Below are positions 46,765 to 58,356 of a stretch of 64,000 bases of DNA, piece after piece. A model generated the notes under the pieces. That model was given only the letters and a program-made list of their open reading frames with translations, was not told the origin of the DNA and did not search any database. Origin of the DNA: Rhodovulum sp. MB263 (GTDB taxonomy: Bacteria; Pseudomonadota; Alphaproteobacteria; Rhodobacterales; Rhodobacteraceae). The stretch spans positions 1,116,001-1,180,000 of the forward strand of contig NZ_CP020384.1 of assembly GCF_002073975.1 (NCBI RefSeq), written 5' to 3'. The position numbers and the translations under genes are program-made. The number at the start of each line of letters is the position of its first letter. The first letter of the stretch is position 1.

Positions 46765-46845
46765 GCCGGAGGCGGCGCGCTTCAGGGCGCCTGCCGTCCG
46801 GCTTTCCTGCTTCCCGCCCGTTGCCCTTTCGGCTATGCGGGGGGC

Positions 46846-47460
46846 ATGGAACTGGTGGCGACGGATCTGGCCTGCGCACGCGGCGGCGTGCCGGTGCTCG
46901 AAGGGGTAAGCTTCACGCTCGCCGCCGGGCAGGCGCTGATGCTGCGCGGCCCGAATGGCTGCGGCAAGACCACGCTCCTGCGAACCCTCGCGGGCCTGCA
47001 GCCGCCGCTTGAGGGCACCGTTTCCGCCCCGCCCGAGTCAATCGCCTATGCCGCCCATGCCGACGGGCTCAAGGCTACGCTCACCGTCGCCGAGAACCTG
47101 AGCTTCTGGGCCCGTATCTTCGGCCAGACCGACATCGCCCCCGCGCTCAAGGCCTTCGATCTCGCGGATCTCGCCCGGCGCCCGGCGCAGAACCTCTCGG
47201 CCGGGCAGAAGCGCCGCCTGGGGCTGGCCCGGCTTCTGGTCACCGGCCGGCCGATCTGGATGCTCGACGAACCCACGGTCTCGCTCGACGCGGCCTCGGT
47301 CGCGCAGTTCGGGCGCGCCGTGCGCGGCCATCTCGAGCGGGGCGGCGCAGCCCTCATCGCCACCCATATCGACTTGGGTTTCGAGGCAGGCCTGCTCGAC
47401 GTCTCGGGCTTCCGTGCCCGGCCGCGCCGGATCGACAGTTTCGACGAGGCCTTTGCATGA
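46846..47460 (+). CDS. ccmA: heme exporter ATPase CcmA
   Basis: ATPase of the CcmABCD complex that releases holo-CcmE in cytochrome c maturation (System I). The 204-residue product has Walker A GPNGCGKT (about 32-39), signature LSAGQKRR and Walker [13 protein letters not shown]. It is first in ccmABCDG and overlaps ccmB by 4 bases (ATGA). ccmE, ccmF and ccmH are not in the window. Confidence 0.95.
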   Translation: MELVATDLACARGGVPVLEGVSFTLAAGQALMLRGPNGCGKTTLLRTLAGLQPPLEGTVSAPPESIAYAAHADGLKATLTVAENLSFWARIFGQTDIAPALKAFDLADLARRPAQNLSAGQKRRLGLARLLVTGRPIWMLDEPTVSLDAASVAQFGRAVRGHLERGGAALIATHIDLGFEAGLLDVSGFRARPRRIDSFDEAFA

Positions 47461-48113
47461 TCGCGCTTCTTCAACGCGACCTCCGGCTCGCGATCCGGGC
47501 CGGTGGCGGCTTCGGGTTGGGGCTTGCCTTCTTCCTGATCGTCGTCGTGCTGGTGCCCTTCGGCGTCGGCTCCGACAGCGGGCTTCTGGCCGCCATCGCG
47601 CCCGGCATCCTCTGGGTCGGCGCGCTTCTGGCCTGCCTGCTCTCGCTCGACCGCATCTTCGCGCTCGATCACGAGGACGGCTCGCTCGATCTGCTGGCGA
47701 CAGCGCCGATCCCGCTCGAGGGCGTCGTCGCGATGAAGGCCGCCGCGCATTGGGTGACGACCGGCCTGCCGCTGACGCTCGCCGCCCCCGGGCTCGGGCT
47801 TTTGCTGAACCTGCCCGCGGCGGGCTATGGCTGGCTGGCGGCGAGCCTTGCGCTCGGGACCCCCGCGCTCAGCATGATCGGCAGCTTCGGCGCGGCGCTG
47901 ACCGTCGGGCTCAAGCGCGGCGGGCTGCTGCTGTCCCTGCTGGTGCTGCCGCTTTACGTGCCGACGCTGATCTTCGGCGCCGAGGCGGTGGCGCGCGGCA
48001 TCGACGGGCGCGAGACCGGCACGCCGCTTCTGATGCTGACGGCGATCACGCTTGCCAGCATGGCGCTGCTGCCCTTCGCCGCGGCTGCGGCAATCCGTAT
48101 CAACCTGCGCTAG
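47457..48113 (+). CDS. ccmB: heme exporter membrane protein CcmB
   Basis: A 218-residue protein with six hydrophobic helices, membrane partner of CcmA. It begins [19 protein letters not shown], shows [21 protein letters not shown] and [15 protein letters not shown], and has the standard family length. It is translationally coupled to ccmA. Confidence 0.95.
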   Translation: MIALLQRDLRLAIRAGGGFGLGLAFFLIVVVLVPFGVGSDSGLLAAIAPGILWVGALLACLLSLDRIFALDHEDGSLDLLATAPIPLEGVVAMKAAAHWVTTGLPLTLAAPGLGLLLNLPAAGYGWLAASLALGTPALSMIGSFGAALTVGLKRGGLLLSLLVLPLYVPTLIFGAEAVARGIDGRETGTPLLMLTAITLASMALLPFAAAAAIRINLR

Positions 48114-48169
48114 GGGCCTCACACGCTCGTCACTTGAGGGCCTTCGGAAACGCCACTAGGAACACGCTC

Positions 48170-48901
48170 ATGCCGTCGCTTTGGGAATATGCCAATCCGC
48201 AGAAATTCATGCAGACCTCGTCGGTCCTGCTGCCGGTCTTCTCGGTGGTTGCGGCGATCTGCCTGGGGGTTGGGCTGGTCTGGGGCTTCTTCCTGACGCC
48301 CGAGGCCGAGAATTTCGGTTCGACCGTCAAGATCATCTATATCCACGTGCCTGCGGCGATGATGGCCATCAATGCCTGGGTGATGATGCTGGTGACCTCG
48401 CTGATCTGGCTGGTCCGGCGCCACCATGTCTCGGCGCTGGCGGCGCGGGCGGCCGCGCCCATCGGCATGACCATGACCCTGATCGCACTGATCACCGGCG
48501 CGATCTGGGGCGAGCCGATGTGGGGCACCTACTGGGTCTGGGACCCGCGGTTGACCTCCTTCATGATCCTGTTCCTGTTCTATCTCGGCTATATCGCGCT
48601 CTGGGAGGCGATCGAGAACCCCGACGCGGCCGCCGACCTGACCTCGGTCCTGTGCATCGTCGGCTCGGTCTTCGCGCTGCTCAGCCGCTATGCCGTGAAT
48701 TTCTGGAGCCAGGGCCTGCATCAGGGCGCCTCGCTCAGCCTCGACAAGAAGGAAAACGTGGCCGACGTGTTCTACATCCCGCTTCTGTTCTGCATCGCGG
48801 GCTTCGTCTGCCTTTTCGTCGCGCTGGTCCTGCTGCGCACCCGGACCGAGATCCGGGCCCGCCGGGTCCGGGCGATGCTTGCAAGGGAGCGGATGGCATG
48901 A
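48170..48901 (+). CDS. ccmC: heme-handling protein CcmC
   Basis: CcmC binds heme at its WWD domain and attaches it to CcmE. The 243-residue product has six helices, the WWD-type segment WGEPMWGTYWVWDPRL, and histidines in IYIHVPAAMM and LHQGASLS as heme ligands. The start is ATG at 48170 (MPSLWEYANPQKF). A 56-base gap separates it from ccmB. Confidence 0.95.
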   Translation: MPSLWEYANPQKFMQTSSVLLPVFSVVAAICLGVGLVWGFFLTPEAENFGSTVKIIYIHVPAAMMAINAWVMMLVTSLIWLVRRHHVSALAARAAAPIGMTMTLIALITGAIWGEPMWGTYWVWDPRLTSFMILFLFYLGYIALWEAIENPDAAADLTSVLCIVGSVFALLSRYAVNFWSQGLHQGASLSLDKKENVADVFYIPLLFCIAGFVCLFVALVLLRTRTEIRARRVRAMLARERMA

Positions 48902-49056
48902 TCCCCGATCTTGGAAAATACGCGGTTGCCGTGCTGTCCTCCTATGCGCTGACGATGGCGCTGATCGCGGTGCTGATCGCGGTCTCGCTCTGGCGCGGCG
49001 CACGGGTCCGGCGCCAGCTGGCCGAGGTCGAGGCCCGGAGGGAAACGGATGTCTGA
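48898..49056 (+). CDS. ccmD: heme exporter protein CcmD
   Basis: A 52-residue single-span protein (MIPDLGKYAVAVLSSYALTM) that stabilises the CcmABC complex and helps release holo-CcmE. The helix is followed by a basic tail (LWRGARVRRQLAEVEARR). It overlaps ccmC by 4 bases (ATGA) and ccmG by 8 bases. Confidence 0.93.
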   Translation: MIPDLGKYAVAVLSSYALTMALIAVLIAVSLWRGARVRRQLAEVEARRETDV

Positions 49057-49603
49057 GAAAAGACGGATTTCACCCCTGCTGCTGCTGCCGCCGGTCCTGT
49101 TCGCGGGGCTTGCGGCGCTTTTCTTCATCGGCATGGGGCGCGACGATCCGGATGCGCTTCCCTCGATGCTGATCGGCAAGCCCGCGCCCGCTCTGGTGCT
49201 GTCCGATCTGGCCGGGCAGGGGCCCTTCGACGCCGCGGCGCTGGCCGATGGCAAGGTCAAGCTGGTGAATTTCTGGGCCAGCTGGTGCGCGCCCTGCCGG
49301 CAGGAGCATCCCGAGCTCGAGGCTCTGGCCGGGGCCGGGGTCACGATCTACGGCATCAACTACAAGGACGATCCGGCCAAGGCGATGCGCTTCCTCGACG
49401 AACTCGGCAATCCCTTCGCCGCGCTCGGGGCCGACCGGTCCGGTCGCACCGCCATCGAATGGGGCGTCTATGGCGTGCCCGAGACCTTCGTTCTCGATGG
49501 CGATGGCACCGTGCGGCTGCGCCATCCGGGGCCGCTCACACCGGCAATCGTCGAGGCCGAGATCAGGCCGTTGCTCAAGGACTCTCGGCCCGCATCGAAC
49601 TGA
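49049..49603 (+). CDS. ccmG: thiol:disulfide interchange protein CcmG (DsbE)
   Basis: A membrane-anchored periplasmic thioredoxin that keeps apocytochrome c haem-binding cysteines reduced. The 184-residue product has an N-terminal anchor (LLLLPPVLFAGLAALFFIGM), the active site in FWASWCAPCRQEHPEL, the CcmG-type acidic insert (INYKDDPAKAMRFLDELGNP) and the cis-Pro loop YGVPETFVLDG. Last gene of this ccm cluster. Confidence 0.95.
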   Translation: MSEKRRISPLLLLPPVLFAGLAALFFIGMGRDDPDALPSMLIGKPAPALVLSDLAGQGPFDAAALADGKVKLVNFWASWCAPCRQEHPELEALAGAGVTIYGINYKDDPAKAMRFLDELGNPFAALGADRSGRTAIEWGVYGVPETFVLDGDGTVRLRHPGPLTPAIVEAEIRPLLKDSRPASN

Positions 49604-50031
49604 GACCCGGCCTTCCCGCGCCCTCCGTCTTTTCGCTGTCTCCGGGCCAGGTTTGCATCTTGCATCGCGTCAGGGCGTTGCCCCGAGGTTGCCCCGAGTC
49701 CGTCTCCGGAGGGCGCGTGCCGACAGCTTCCGGCTTGGGGCGGTCCCGGTCCGCAGAGGCCCGTGCAGAGGCCCGTCTGGAAGGGGCCCGGATGATGAAA
49801 GGATGCGGCTCTATAGCCGCGGTGGCCACGGTTGGCGCAAGCGCCAGCCTGTCTCACGAAATCAAGGCCGTTGACGTCTGTTGTGACGATCCCCCAATTG
49901 TCTCCTGAAAGGTCTTCTGAAAACGTAGCGTCAAAAGTCTTCGAATATGGCAAAACCATAGTCGAAACTTGATCTGGCGCAAAGAAGAACCCGTGGGACG
50001 GTCCGCAAAACTTTTGTTTCAGCAAACGAGA
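49604..50031. other. intergenic DNA between ccmG and acnA stops
   Basis: The first 250 bases are GC-rich with no supportable frame. From about 49860 on, the sequence becomes distinctly A/T-richer and ends at the hairpin at 50032. TTGACG at 49871 could be a -35 box, but no good -10 follows. A small RNA on the plus strand is possible; nothing else is visible. Confidence 0.4.
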
Positions 50032-50066
50032 TCGCCCCGAGGTAAGCCCCGGGGCGACTTTGTTTT
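50032..50066. terminator. hairpin terminator at the acnA 3' end
   Basis: TCGCCCCG (50032-50039) pairs with CGGGGCGA (50050-50057), extended inward by further G-C and G-T pairs. T-rich sequence follows on the plus strand (CTTTGTTTTC), and a looser T-rich stretch follows on the minus strand, so it may serve acnA and a plus-strand transcript alike. Confidence 0.65.
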
Positions 50067-50081
50067 CAGAGGGTTGGCGGC

Positions 50082-52832
<2,751 letters not shown>

Positions 52833-53064
52833 GAAAGATCGTTCTCCATCAGGGTGTCGCGCGGTTCATAAAATTACTGCACGCTCTTGCCCGATCGCAT
52901 CGTGGCGATCAAGGGGGGTGCGAATTAATTTGTATACCGTTGTGCACTGAAATGTCCAGAGGACGCGCGGCCGATCCGCACGGCCCCCTCCCGAATCCTT
53001 GATTGGCAGGTGTCCGGGCGCTTGGGTACGAAGATCGGGCGAAGGGGAAATCAAGGCGAGTCTG

Positions 53065-53763
53065 ATGCGCGCAGTCCTAACGGTCCTGTTGGCGGGATGT
53101 ATCTTTGTTGCCGGTCCCGCCCGGTCGGATCCGAGCCCGGTGGTGGTCGAGCTGTTCACCTCTCAGGGGTGTTCCGCCTGTCCGCCGGCCGATGCGCTGA
53201 TCGCCGAACTGGCCAAGCGCGACGATGTGATCGCGCTGGCTCTGCATGTCGATTACTGGGATTATATCGGCTGGAAGGACATCTTTGCCGATCCGGCCTT
53301 CACCCTGCGGCAGAAGGCCTATGCCCATGCCGCGGGCCGACGCTCGATCTACACCCCGCAGATGGTGGTCGAGGGTGCTGATCACGTCGTCGGCTATCGG
53401 CCGATGGACCTCGCCCATCTGATCGAGACGCATGCCCTCGCGGACAGTCCGGTCGAGCTCGGTCTCGCGCGGCAGGGCGACATGGTGACGGTGACGGCGG
53501 TCTCTGCCGAACCCTTCGGCGAGGATGTGGTGCTTCAGATCGTGCGCTACCGGCCCGAACAGCAGGTCGATATCCAACGCGGTGAGAATGCCGGAAAGAC
53601 CCTGCGCTATGCCAATATCGTCGAGGCCTGGACCCCGGTCGCGCGCTGGAACGGGGCCGAGCCGCTTTCGGTGAGCGTGCAGGCCGCCGGGGACGAGCCG
53701 ATCGTGGCGATCCTGCAGCGTCCCGGGCCGGGGGCGATCCTGGCAGCCGCGCGTCTGCGATAA
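53065..53763 (+). CDS. DUF1223 thioredoxin-like secreted protein
   Basis: A 232-residue protein of family DUF1223. A signal peptide (MRAVLTVLLAGCIFVAGPARS) is followed by a thioredoxin-like core: VVVELFTSQGCSACPPAD with CSAC at 36-39, ALHVDYWDYIGWKD, and TPQMVVEGADHVVGY. Function unknown; a periplasmic thiol-redox role is inferred from the CxxC. The start is ATG at 53065; the longer frame would put a charged tail ahead of the signal. It is divergent from acnA across 232 bases that contain the A/T-rich promoter region (GTATAC and GTGCAC at about 52930-52950). Confidence 0.9.
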   Translation: MRAVLTVLLAGCIFVAGPARSDPSPVVVELFTSQGCSACPPADALIAELAKRDDVIALALHVDYWDYIGWKDIFADPAFTLRQKAYAHAAGRRSIYTPQMVVEGADHVVGYRPMDLAHLIETHALADSPVELGLARQGDMVTVTAVSAEPFGEDVVLQIVRYRPEQQVDIQRGENAGKTLRYANIVEAWTPVARWNGAEPLSVSVQAAGDEPIVAILQRPGPGAILAAARLR

Positions 53764-53845
53764 GGCTGTGCCCTCGCGTCAAGGGCCTCGCGCGACGGCA
53801 TAACGATGCGGGCGGTCTCTGCCGGCGCGCGGCTGCGTGTCGCGC

Positions 53846-54727
53846 TCAGTGCGCCTTCCAGCGCCGATGGATCCAGAACCATTGTTCGGGATGATGGCGG
53901 ACCCGGGCCTCGAGGCTGTTATTGAGGGCCTGCATCATCTCGCGCGGGGTGGCGCGTACCACCGGCGCCTCGATCTCGATCTCGAAGCTCAGCCCGTCGG
54001 GGCGGCGGGTCGCGTAGAAGGGGATCAGCTCGGCATCGTAGCGCAGGGCCAGCTCGGCGGCCGACAGCGCGGTCAGGGCGGGATGGCCCATGAAGCGCAG
54101 CTCGGCGCCGCGCCGGGCATGCTGGTCGGTCAGCAGGACCAGCATGCCGCCGCTGCGCAGATGGCGCACGAAGCCCGCGGTGCCGCGCCGTCCCTGCGGG
54201 AAGACCGGGCCGCCGAAAGCCTCCATCGTGCGCACGTAATGGGCGTTGAAGAACGGGTTCGCCATCGGCCGGTACAGCCCGCCGATCTCGTAGCCGCGGG
54301 CGACCAGCGCGGCCCGGGCGGCCTCGTAATTGCCGAAATGCCCGGTCACGAGGATGGCGGGGCGTCCGGCCTGCTTCGCGGCGGCGAGTGCGGCCAGCCC
54401 AGGGCCCTTCGGCTCTGTCGTGGCCATCCGGGCAAGGAAGGTCTCGGTCGAGTAATTCTCGATCAGGGTGCGGCCGGCATTGTCGGCCACCTGATCGGCG
54501 ATGCGGCGGCGCCGGGAGGCGGGCATGTCGGGCCAGATCATCGCCAGGTTGGCCTCGGCCCGGCCGCGATAGCCCGCGACGGGGGCAATCAGCCGACGTG
54601 TCACCCAGCCGCCAAAAGGAACCCGGCGCTCATAGGGCAGGGCGAGGGCGGTGCCGATCAGCAGGCGTGCAACCCGATCTGTCAGCCAGTCGCCAAGACG
54701 CCTGGAGCGCCTGTCCCGCTTGCCCAT
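53846..54727 (-). CDS. lauroyl/myristoyl acyltransferase (LpxL/HtrB family)
   Basis: A 293-residue inner-membrane acyltransferase that adds a secondary acyl chain to lipid A or a related lipid. The catalytic HxxxxE motif is in VTGHFGNYEAARAAL, followed by GLYRPMANPFFN, VLLTDQHARRGAEL and the C-terminal HPEQWFWIHRRWK. The start is ATG at 54727, with GAGAGGAAA upstream; a longer frame with an extra 25 residues is less likely. Acyl specificity cannot be told. Confidence 0.9.
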   Translation of the reverse strand: MGKRDRRSRRLGDWLTDRVARLLIGTALALPYERRVPFGGWVTRRLIAPVAGYRGRAEANLAMIWPDMPASRRRRIADQVADNAGRTLIENYSTETFLARMATTEPKGPGLAALAAAKQAGRPAILVTGHFGNYEAARAALVARGYEIGGLYRPMANPFFNAHYVRTMEAFGGPVFPQGRRGTAGFVRHLRSGGMLVLLTDQHARRGAELRFMGHPALTALSAAELALRYDAELIPFYATRRPDGLSFEIEIEAPVVRATPREMMQALNNSLEARVRHHPEQWFWIHRRWKAH

Positions 54728-54905
54728 CGGACCGGTTTCCTCTCGTTGTCCGGTCCGCCTGGCCGGGATCTGCGCTTTGCCTCGCATCGCGCCCGCCGCC
54801 ATCCGTCGTCGGGCCGCGATGTCTCGCGCAGGCAGACATAATCCCCCGGCGCCCGGGCGACAAGCGCCGCCCCGTGCTTGCGGCGCCGGGCGGCGGATCG
54901 GGGCC

Positions 54906-55934
54906 TCAGGCGGTCTTGCTCGACTTTCGCAGCTTGATTTCGCCGGCCGCCTCCATGCTGCGGATCGCGGCGATCACATCGGACATCGCGGCCTCGGTTT
55001 CCTCGGCGCCGGGGGCGTCGCGTTCGTTGATCTCGTCGCGGATCTGGTTGGCCATCCGTTGCGACATGTTGGCAAGGATGTACTCGACCGCCGGCCCGGT
55101 CCGCCCGTCGGCGCCGGCCATGGCGGTGATCAGCTTGGTCTGCTCGATCGCGCGGGTCAGCGCCGGCACGTCGCGTTCGTCCAGCCGGTCAGGAATGTCG
55201 GCGAAGGTGAAGACCGCCTGGCGGACCTTCTCGGCCAGTTCGGCATCGGTTTCGCGCAGCCCTTCCAGCACATCCTCGCGCGTCGCCGCAGGGGCCACGT
55301 CGAGGATCGCGCCCATCCTGGTCTCGGGCGCCAGTTCGAAGGCGGGTTCGGGCGCGGAATTGATCCGCTCTGCCAGGGCGCGGCCGATCCGGGTCACGGC
55401 GGCCGGGGGCACCTCGGCGGTGCGTGAGATCGCGAAGGCGATGCGGCGCGCCTCGGGGCCGGGCATCCGGCCGAGCGTGCTGGCCGCGATCGGGCTGGGC
55501 AGTTTCGACAGGGCCACGGCCGCGATCTCGGGGCTTTCGGCCAACAGAAGTTCGGTCAGGCGGTCGGCGGGCAGCTCGGACAGGGTCTGCCAGGGGTCGC
55601 CGCCGCGTCCGCTCCCGAAGCGGGCGCGGATCGAGGCCGCGGCCTCGGGGCTCAGATGGTCGCCGAGCAACCGCATCGCCTCTTCCATCCCGCCCGGGAA
55701 GGAGAGGCCGAATTGCTCGATCTCCAACAGGAATTCCTCGATCACGCCCTGAAGCGTATTGCCGTCGATATAACGCATGCTGGCGATTTCGTCGGCGAGA
55801 TCGGTCTGCACGGAGGCCGGGAGCGAATGAAGCGGCAGGTCAATCCCCTCGTTCAGAACCAGACGAACGATAATGGCCGCCTTCTGGCGCGAGGTCAGGC
55901 CGCTGGAGGCGATAGGGGCTCCGAAACTCTGCAC
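54906..55934 (-). CDS. fliG: flagellar motor switch protein FliG
   Basis: FliG is the rotor protein that meets the stator and generates torque. The 342-residue product has the N-domain (LTSRQKAAIIVRLVL), the middle domain (AESPEIAAVALSKLP in place of the EHPQ region) and the C-domain (VFTFADIPDRLDERDVPAL; MSQRMANQIRDEINE). The torque residues appear as Arg, Asp and Glu, with Glu where E. coli has a second Asp. The start is set at GTG 55934 behind GGAGAC; TTG at 55958 is open but lacks a ribosome site. No other flagellar gene is near. Confidence 0.9.
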   Translation of the reverse strand: MQSFGAPIASSGLTSRQKAAIIVRLVLNEGIDLPLHSLPASVQTDLADEIASMRYIDGNTLQGVIEEFLLEIEQFGLSFPGGMEEAMRLLGDHLSPEAAASIRARFGSGRGGDPWQTLSELPADRLTELLLAESPEIAAVALSKLPSPIAASTLGRMPGPEARRIAFAISRTAEVPPAAVTRIGRALAERINSAPEPAFELAPETRMGAILDVAPAATREDVLEGLRETDAELAEKVRQAVFTFADIPDRLDERDVPALTRAIEQTKLITAMAGADGRTGPAVEYILANMSQRMANQIRDEINERDAPGAEETEAAMSDVIAAIRSMEAAGEIKLRKSSKTA

Positions 55935-55977
55935 GTGGGTCTCCGTCTTCCTGACCAAGAGGCATAATCCCCGGGTG

Positions 55978-55993
55978 TTAAGCCGGAGTTATC
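55978..55993 (-). promoter_or_regulatory. CtrA-like half-site pair upstream of fliG
   Basis: On the minus strand the sequence is ATAA, seven bases, TTAAC, against the CtrA consensus TTAA-N7-TTAAC: one mismatch. It lies about 45-60 bases upstream of the fliG start. CtrA controls flagellar genes in Rhodobacter, which makes this plausible. Confidence 0.4.
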
Positions 55994-56080
55994 GAAGACC
56001 GCCCGCATTGCGGAATTTCGTGAGGAATTTTGTCGCGATCGGGGCGGTTTAGAAAAACGCCGCCCGAAGGTCACATGAAA

Positions 56081-56109
56081 GAAGGCGGCACCTCCGCCGC
56101 GCCGCCTTC
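56081..56109 (-). terminator. hairpin after the small secreted protein gene
   Basis: GAAGGCGGC (56081-56089) pairs with GCCGCCTTC (56101-56109). On the minus strand the stem is followed by TTTCATG, 29 bases after the stop of the small gene. The T-run is short. Confidence 0.6.
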
Positions 56110-56137
56110 GGATCTGTGCTGCCGGCCGGGCCAGGGC

Positions 56138-56299
56138 TCAGCTGGTGGTCTGGTCCACGCATTGGCCCGAGACCGAGTCGAAGATCTGGCCTTCGCCGCA
56201 CTGACTGGCATTGATCCGCTTCTGCCAGCCGCATTCCGCCGAGGCGAGGGCGGGCAGAAGCGCAAGGGTCGCCGCTGCAAGGATCGTCCTGGTGGTCAT
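56138..56299 (-). CDS. small secreted cysteine-containing protein
   Basis: A 53-residue open frame with a clear signal peptide (MTTRTILAAATLALLPALAS) and a short mature part with three cysteines (ECGWQKR, SQCGEGQ, GQCVDQTTS), in which CxEGxxxDxxxxxCV recalls minimal chitin-binding-like modules. Function unknown. ATG 56299 follows GGAG with a 9-base gap, better placed than ATG 56308. It has its own terminator and lies between fliG and purB. The peptide pattern and gene context argue that it is real despite its size. Confidence 0.7.
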   Translation of the reverse strand: MTTRTILAAATLALLPALASAECGWQKRINASQCGEGQIFDSVSGQCVDQTTS

Positions 56300-56371
56300 G
56301 GGTCGCATCTCCGTCCTGAAGGTGCCCCAGCGTAACACGAATCAGCGCCTGCCGAAGTCACGGAAAATTCA

Positions 56372-56402
56372 GCGGGCGCGCCTCTGCCCGAGGCGCGCCC
56401 GC
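56372..56402 (-). terminator. intrinsic terminator of purB
   Basis: A perfect 13-base-pair stem (56372-56384 with 56390-56402, arm GCGGGCGCGCCTC) has a 5-base loop. On the minus strand TGAATTTTCC follows. It lies 40 bases past the purB stop. Confidence 0.8.
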
Positions 56403-56442
56403 CAAGGCCCCGGCACCGTCGCCCGGGCCGGAGATCGCCGGT

Positions 56443-57750
56443 TCAGGCTTCGCCGAACACCCGGGCGAAGATCGTGTCGACATGCTTGGTGTGATAGCCT
56501 AGGTCGAATTTCTCCTCGATCTCGGCCGGGCTCAGCGCCGCCGTGACCTCGGGATCGGCCAGCAGTTCCTCCTTGAAGTCCTTGCCCTGTTCCCAGACCT
56601 TCATCGCGTTCCGCTGCACCAGCCGATAGGCATCCTCGCGGCTGACACCGGCCTGGGTCAGCGCCAGCAAGACCCGCTGGGACATCACCAGCCCTTTGAA
56701 CTTGTTCATGTTCGCCAGCATGTTCTCGGGGTAGATCACCAGCTTGTCGATCACGCCCGCGAGCCGGTTCAGCGCGAAATCGAGCGTCACCGTCGCATCG
56801 GGCGCGATGCCGCGCTCGACCGAGCTGTGCGAGATGTCGCGTTCATGCCAGAGCGCCACGTTCTCCATCGCCGGAACCACGGTCATGCGCACCAGACGCG
56901 CCAGCCCCGTCAGGTTCTCGGTCAGGACCGGGTTGCGCTTGTGCGGCATCGCCGAGCTGCCCTTCTGGCCCTTCGAGAAGAACTCTTCGGCCTCGAGCAC
57001 CTCGGTCCGCTGCATGTGACGGATCTCGATGGCGATGTTCTCCATCGACGAGGCAATCACGCCCAGCGTCGCAAAGAACATCGCGTGGCGGTCGCGCGGG
57101 ATGACCTGGGTCGAGATGGTCTCGGGCTTCAGCCCCATCTGCCTGCAGACATGCTCTTCGACTGCCGGGTCGATATTGGCGAAGGTGCCGACCGCGCCCG
57201 AAATGGCGCCGGTCGCGATTTCCTCGCGCGCGGCCTCGAGGCGCCGCCTGCCGCGTTCCATCTCGGCATAGAAGCGGGCGAAGGTCAGGCCCATGGTGGT
57301 GGGCTCGGCATGGATGCCATGGCTGCGCCCGATGCGGACGGTATCCTTGTGCTCGAAGGCGCGGCGCCTGAGCGCGGCCAGAAGCTTGTCCATGTCGGCG
57401 ATCAGGATGTCGGCCGCGCGCATCAGCTGCACGTTGAGGCAGGTGTCGAGCACATCCGACGAGGTCATGCCCTGATGCACGAAACGCGCCTGATCGGCGC
57501 CGACATGTTCGGCCAGATGGGTCAGGAAGGCGATCACGTCATGCTTGGTGACGGCCTCGATCTCGTCGATCCGGGCGACGTCGAAGACCACGTCCTTCGC
57601 GGTCCAGACCGCTTCGGCATTCTCCTTCGGGATCACCCCAAGTTCGGCCTGGGCATCGCAGGCATGGGCCTCGATCTCGTACCAGATGCGGAATTTGGTG
57701 GCAGGCTCCCAGATGGCGGTCATCTCGGGGCGGGCATAGCGGGGGATCAT
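56443..57750 (-). CDS. purB: adenylosuccinate lyase
   Basis: It catalyses two fumarate eliminations in purine synthesis: SAICAR to AICAR and adenylosuccinate to AMP. The 435-residue product has the superfamily signature KGSSAMPHKRNPV, the active-site histidine regions (GRSHGIHAEPTTMG, HQGMTSSDVLDT) and the expected length. The start is ATG at 57750 (MIPRYARPEMTAIW) with GAAGG upstream; the frame stays open much further upstream, but that part lacks family resemblance and runs across the divergent genes. Confidence 0.97.
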   Translation of the reverse strand: MIPRYARPEMTAIWEPATKFRIWYEIEAHACDAQAELGVIPKENAEAVWTAKDVVFDVARIDEIEAVTKHDVIAFLTHLAEHVGADQARFVHQGMTSSDVLDTCLNVQLMRAADILIADMDKLLAALRRRAFEHKDTVRIGRSHGIHAEPTTMGLTFARFYAEMERGRRRLEAAREEIATGAISGAVGTFANIDPAVEEHVCRQMGLKPETISTQVIPRDRHAMFFATLGVIASSMENIAIEIRHMQRTEVLEAEEFFSKGQKGSSAMPHKRNPVLTENLTGLARLVRMTVVPAMENVALWHERDISHSSVERGIAPDATVTLDFALNRLAGVIDKLVIYPENMLANMNKFKGLVMSQRVLLALTQAGVSREDAYRLVQRNAMKVWEQGKDFKEELLADPEVTAALSPAEIEEKFDLGYHTKHVDTIFARVFGEA

Positions 57751-57827
57751 GGGCGCAGCCTTCGCTTGGACGTGGGTTCGCGGTCTGATACCGCCTGGGG
57801 GCAGGCGCGGCAAGAAGCGGGGGCAGG

Positions 57828-58265
57828 GTGCCGGAACTTCAGGATTTCGAGGGAGCTTGGCGGCTGACGCGCCGGATCGACGACCGGCTGACGGGGCAGG
57901 TGCTGCGGCTGACGGGCCGGGCGGTCTTCGCTCCCGACGGTTCAGCTCCGGCGGCGGGCCTTGTCTATGACGAGACCGGGCAGCTCGAGATCCCTGGCCG
58001 GCCGCCGGCGGTCGCGACAAGGCGCTATCTCTGGCGCGCGCGACAGAGAGGGGGCGCAGAGGAGATCGAGGTCCTGTTCGAGGATGGCCGCTTCTTTCAT
58101 GCGCTGGGCCCCGGCGCCCGGCCCGGGGCGCGGCACGATTGCGCGCCCGATCTTTACCGCGTGCGCTACGATTTCTCGGCCTGGCCCTGCTGGTCGAGCC
58201 GCTGGGACGTGCGCGGCCCGCGAAAGAATTATGCGATGGAAAGCAGCTACCGGCCAGAATCTTAG
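57828..58265 (+). CDS. DUF6314 family protein
   Basis: A 145-residue protein of DUF6314, small beta-rich proteins of unknown function found in Rhodobacterales. It begins with DFEGAWRLTRRIDD, contains TGRAVFAPDG, ARRYLW-like and FEDGRFFHALG segments, and ends with the characteristic WDVRGPRKNYAMESSY. It may bind a small ligand in a beta-barrel. The start is GTG at 57828. It lies 92 bases ahead of bioY in the same direction. Confidence 0.8.
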   Translation: MPELQDFEGAWRLTRRIDDRLTGQVLRLTGRAVFAPDGSAPAAGLVYDETGQLEIPGRPPAVATRRYLWRARQRGGAEEIEVLFEDGRFFHALGPGARPGARHDCAPDLYRVRYDFSAWPCWSSRWDVRGPRKNYAMESSYRPES

Positions 58266-58356
58266 CCTGCGCCCGCAGCAGCCACCCGCCGGGTCTTGCG
58301 CCGGAAGCGGCGCTCGGGCAATACGGACGCAACGAATTGCAACGGGAGTGACCGTA

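Noticed and set aside
58266-58356. BioR operator upstream of bioY
   Set aside because: No TTATAGATAA-type box is present; only a GCAACG direct repeat, which has no known regulator.
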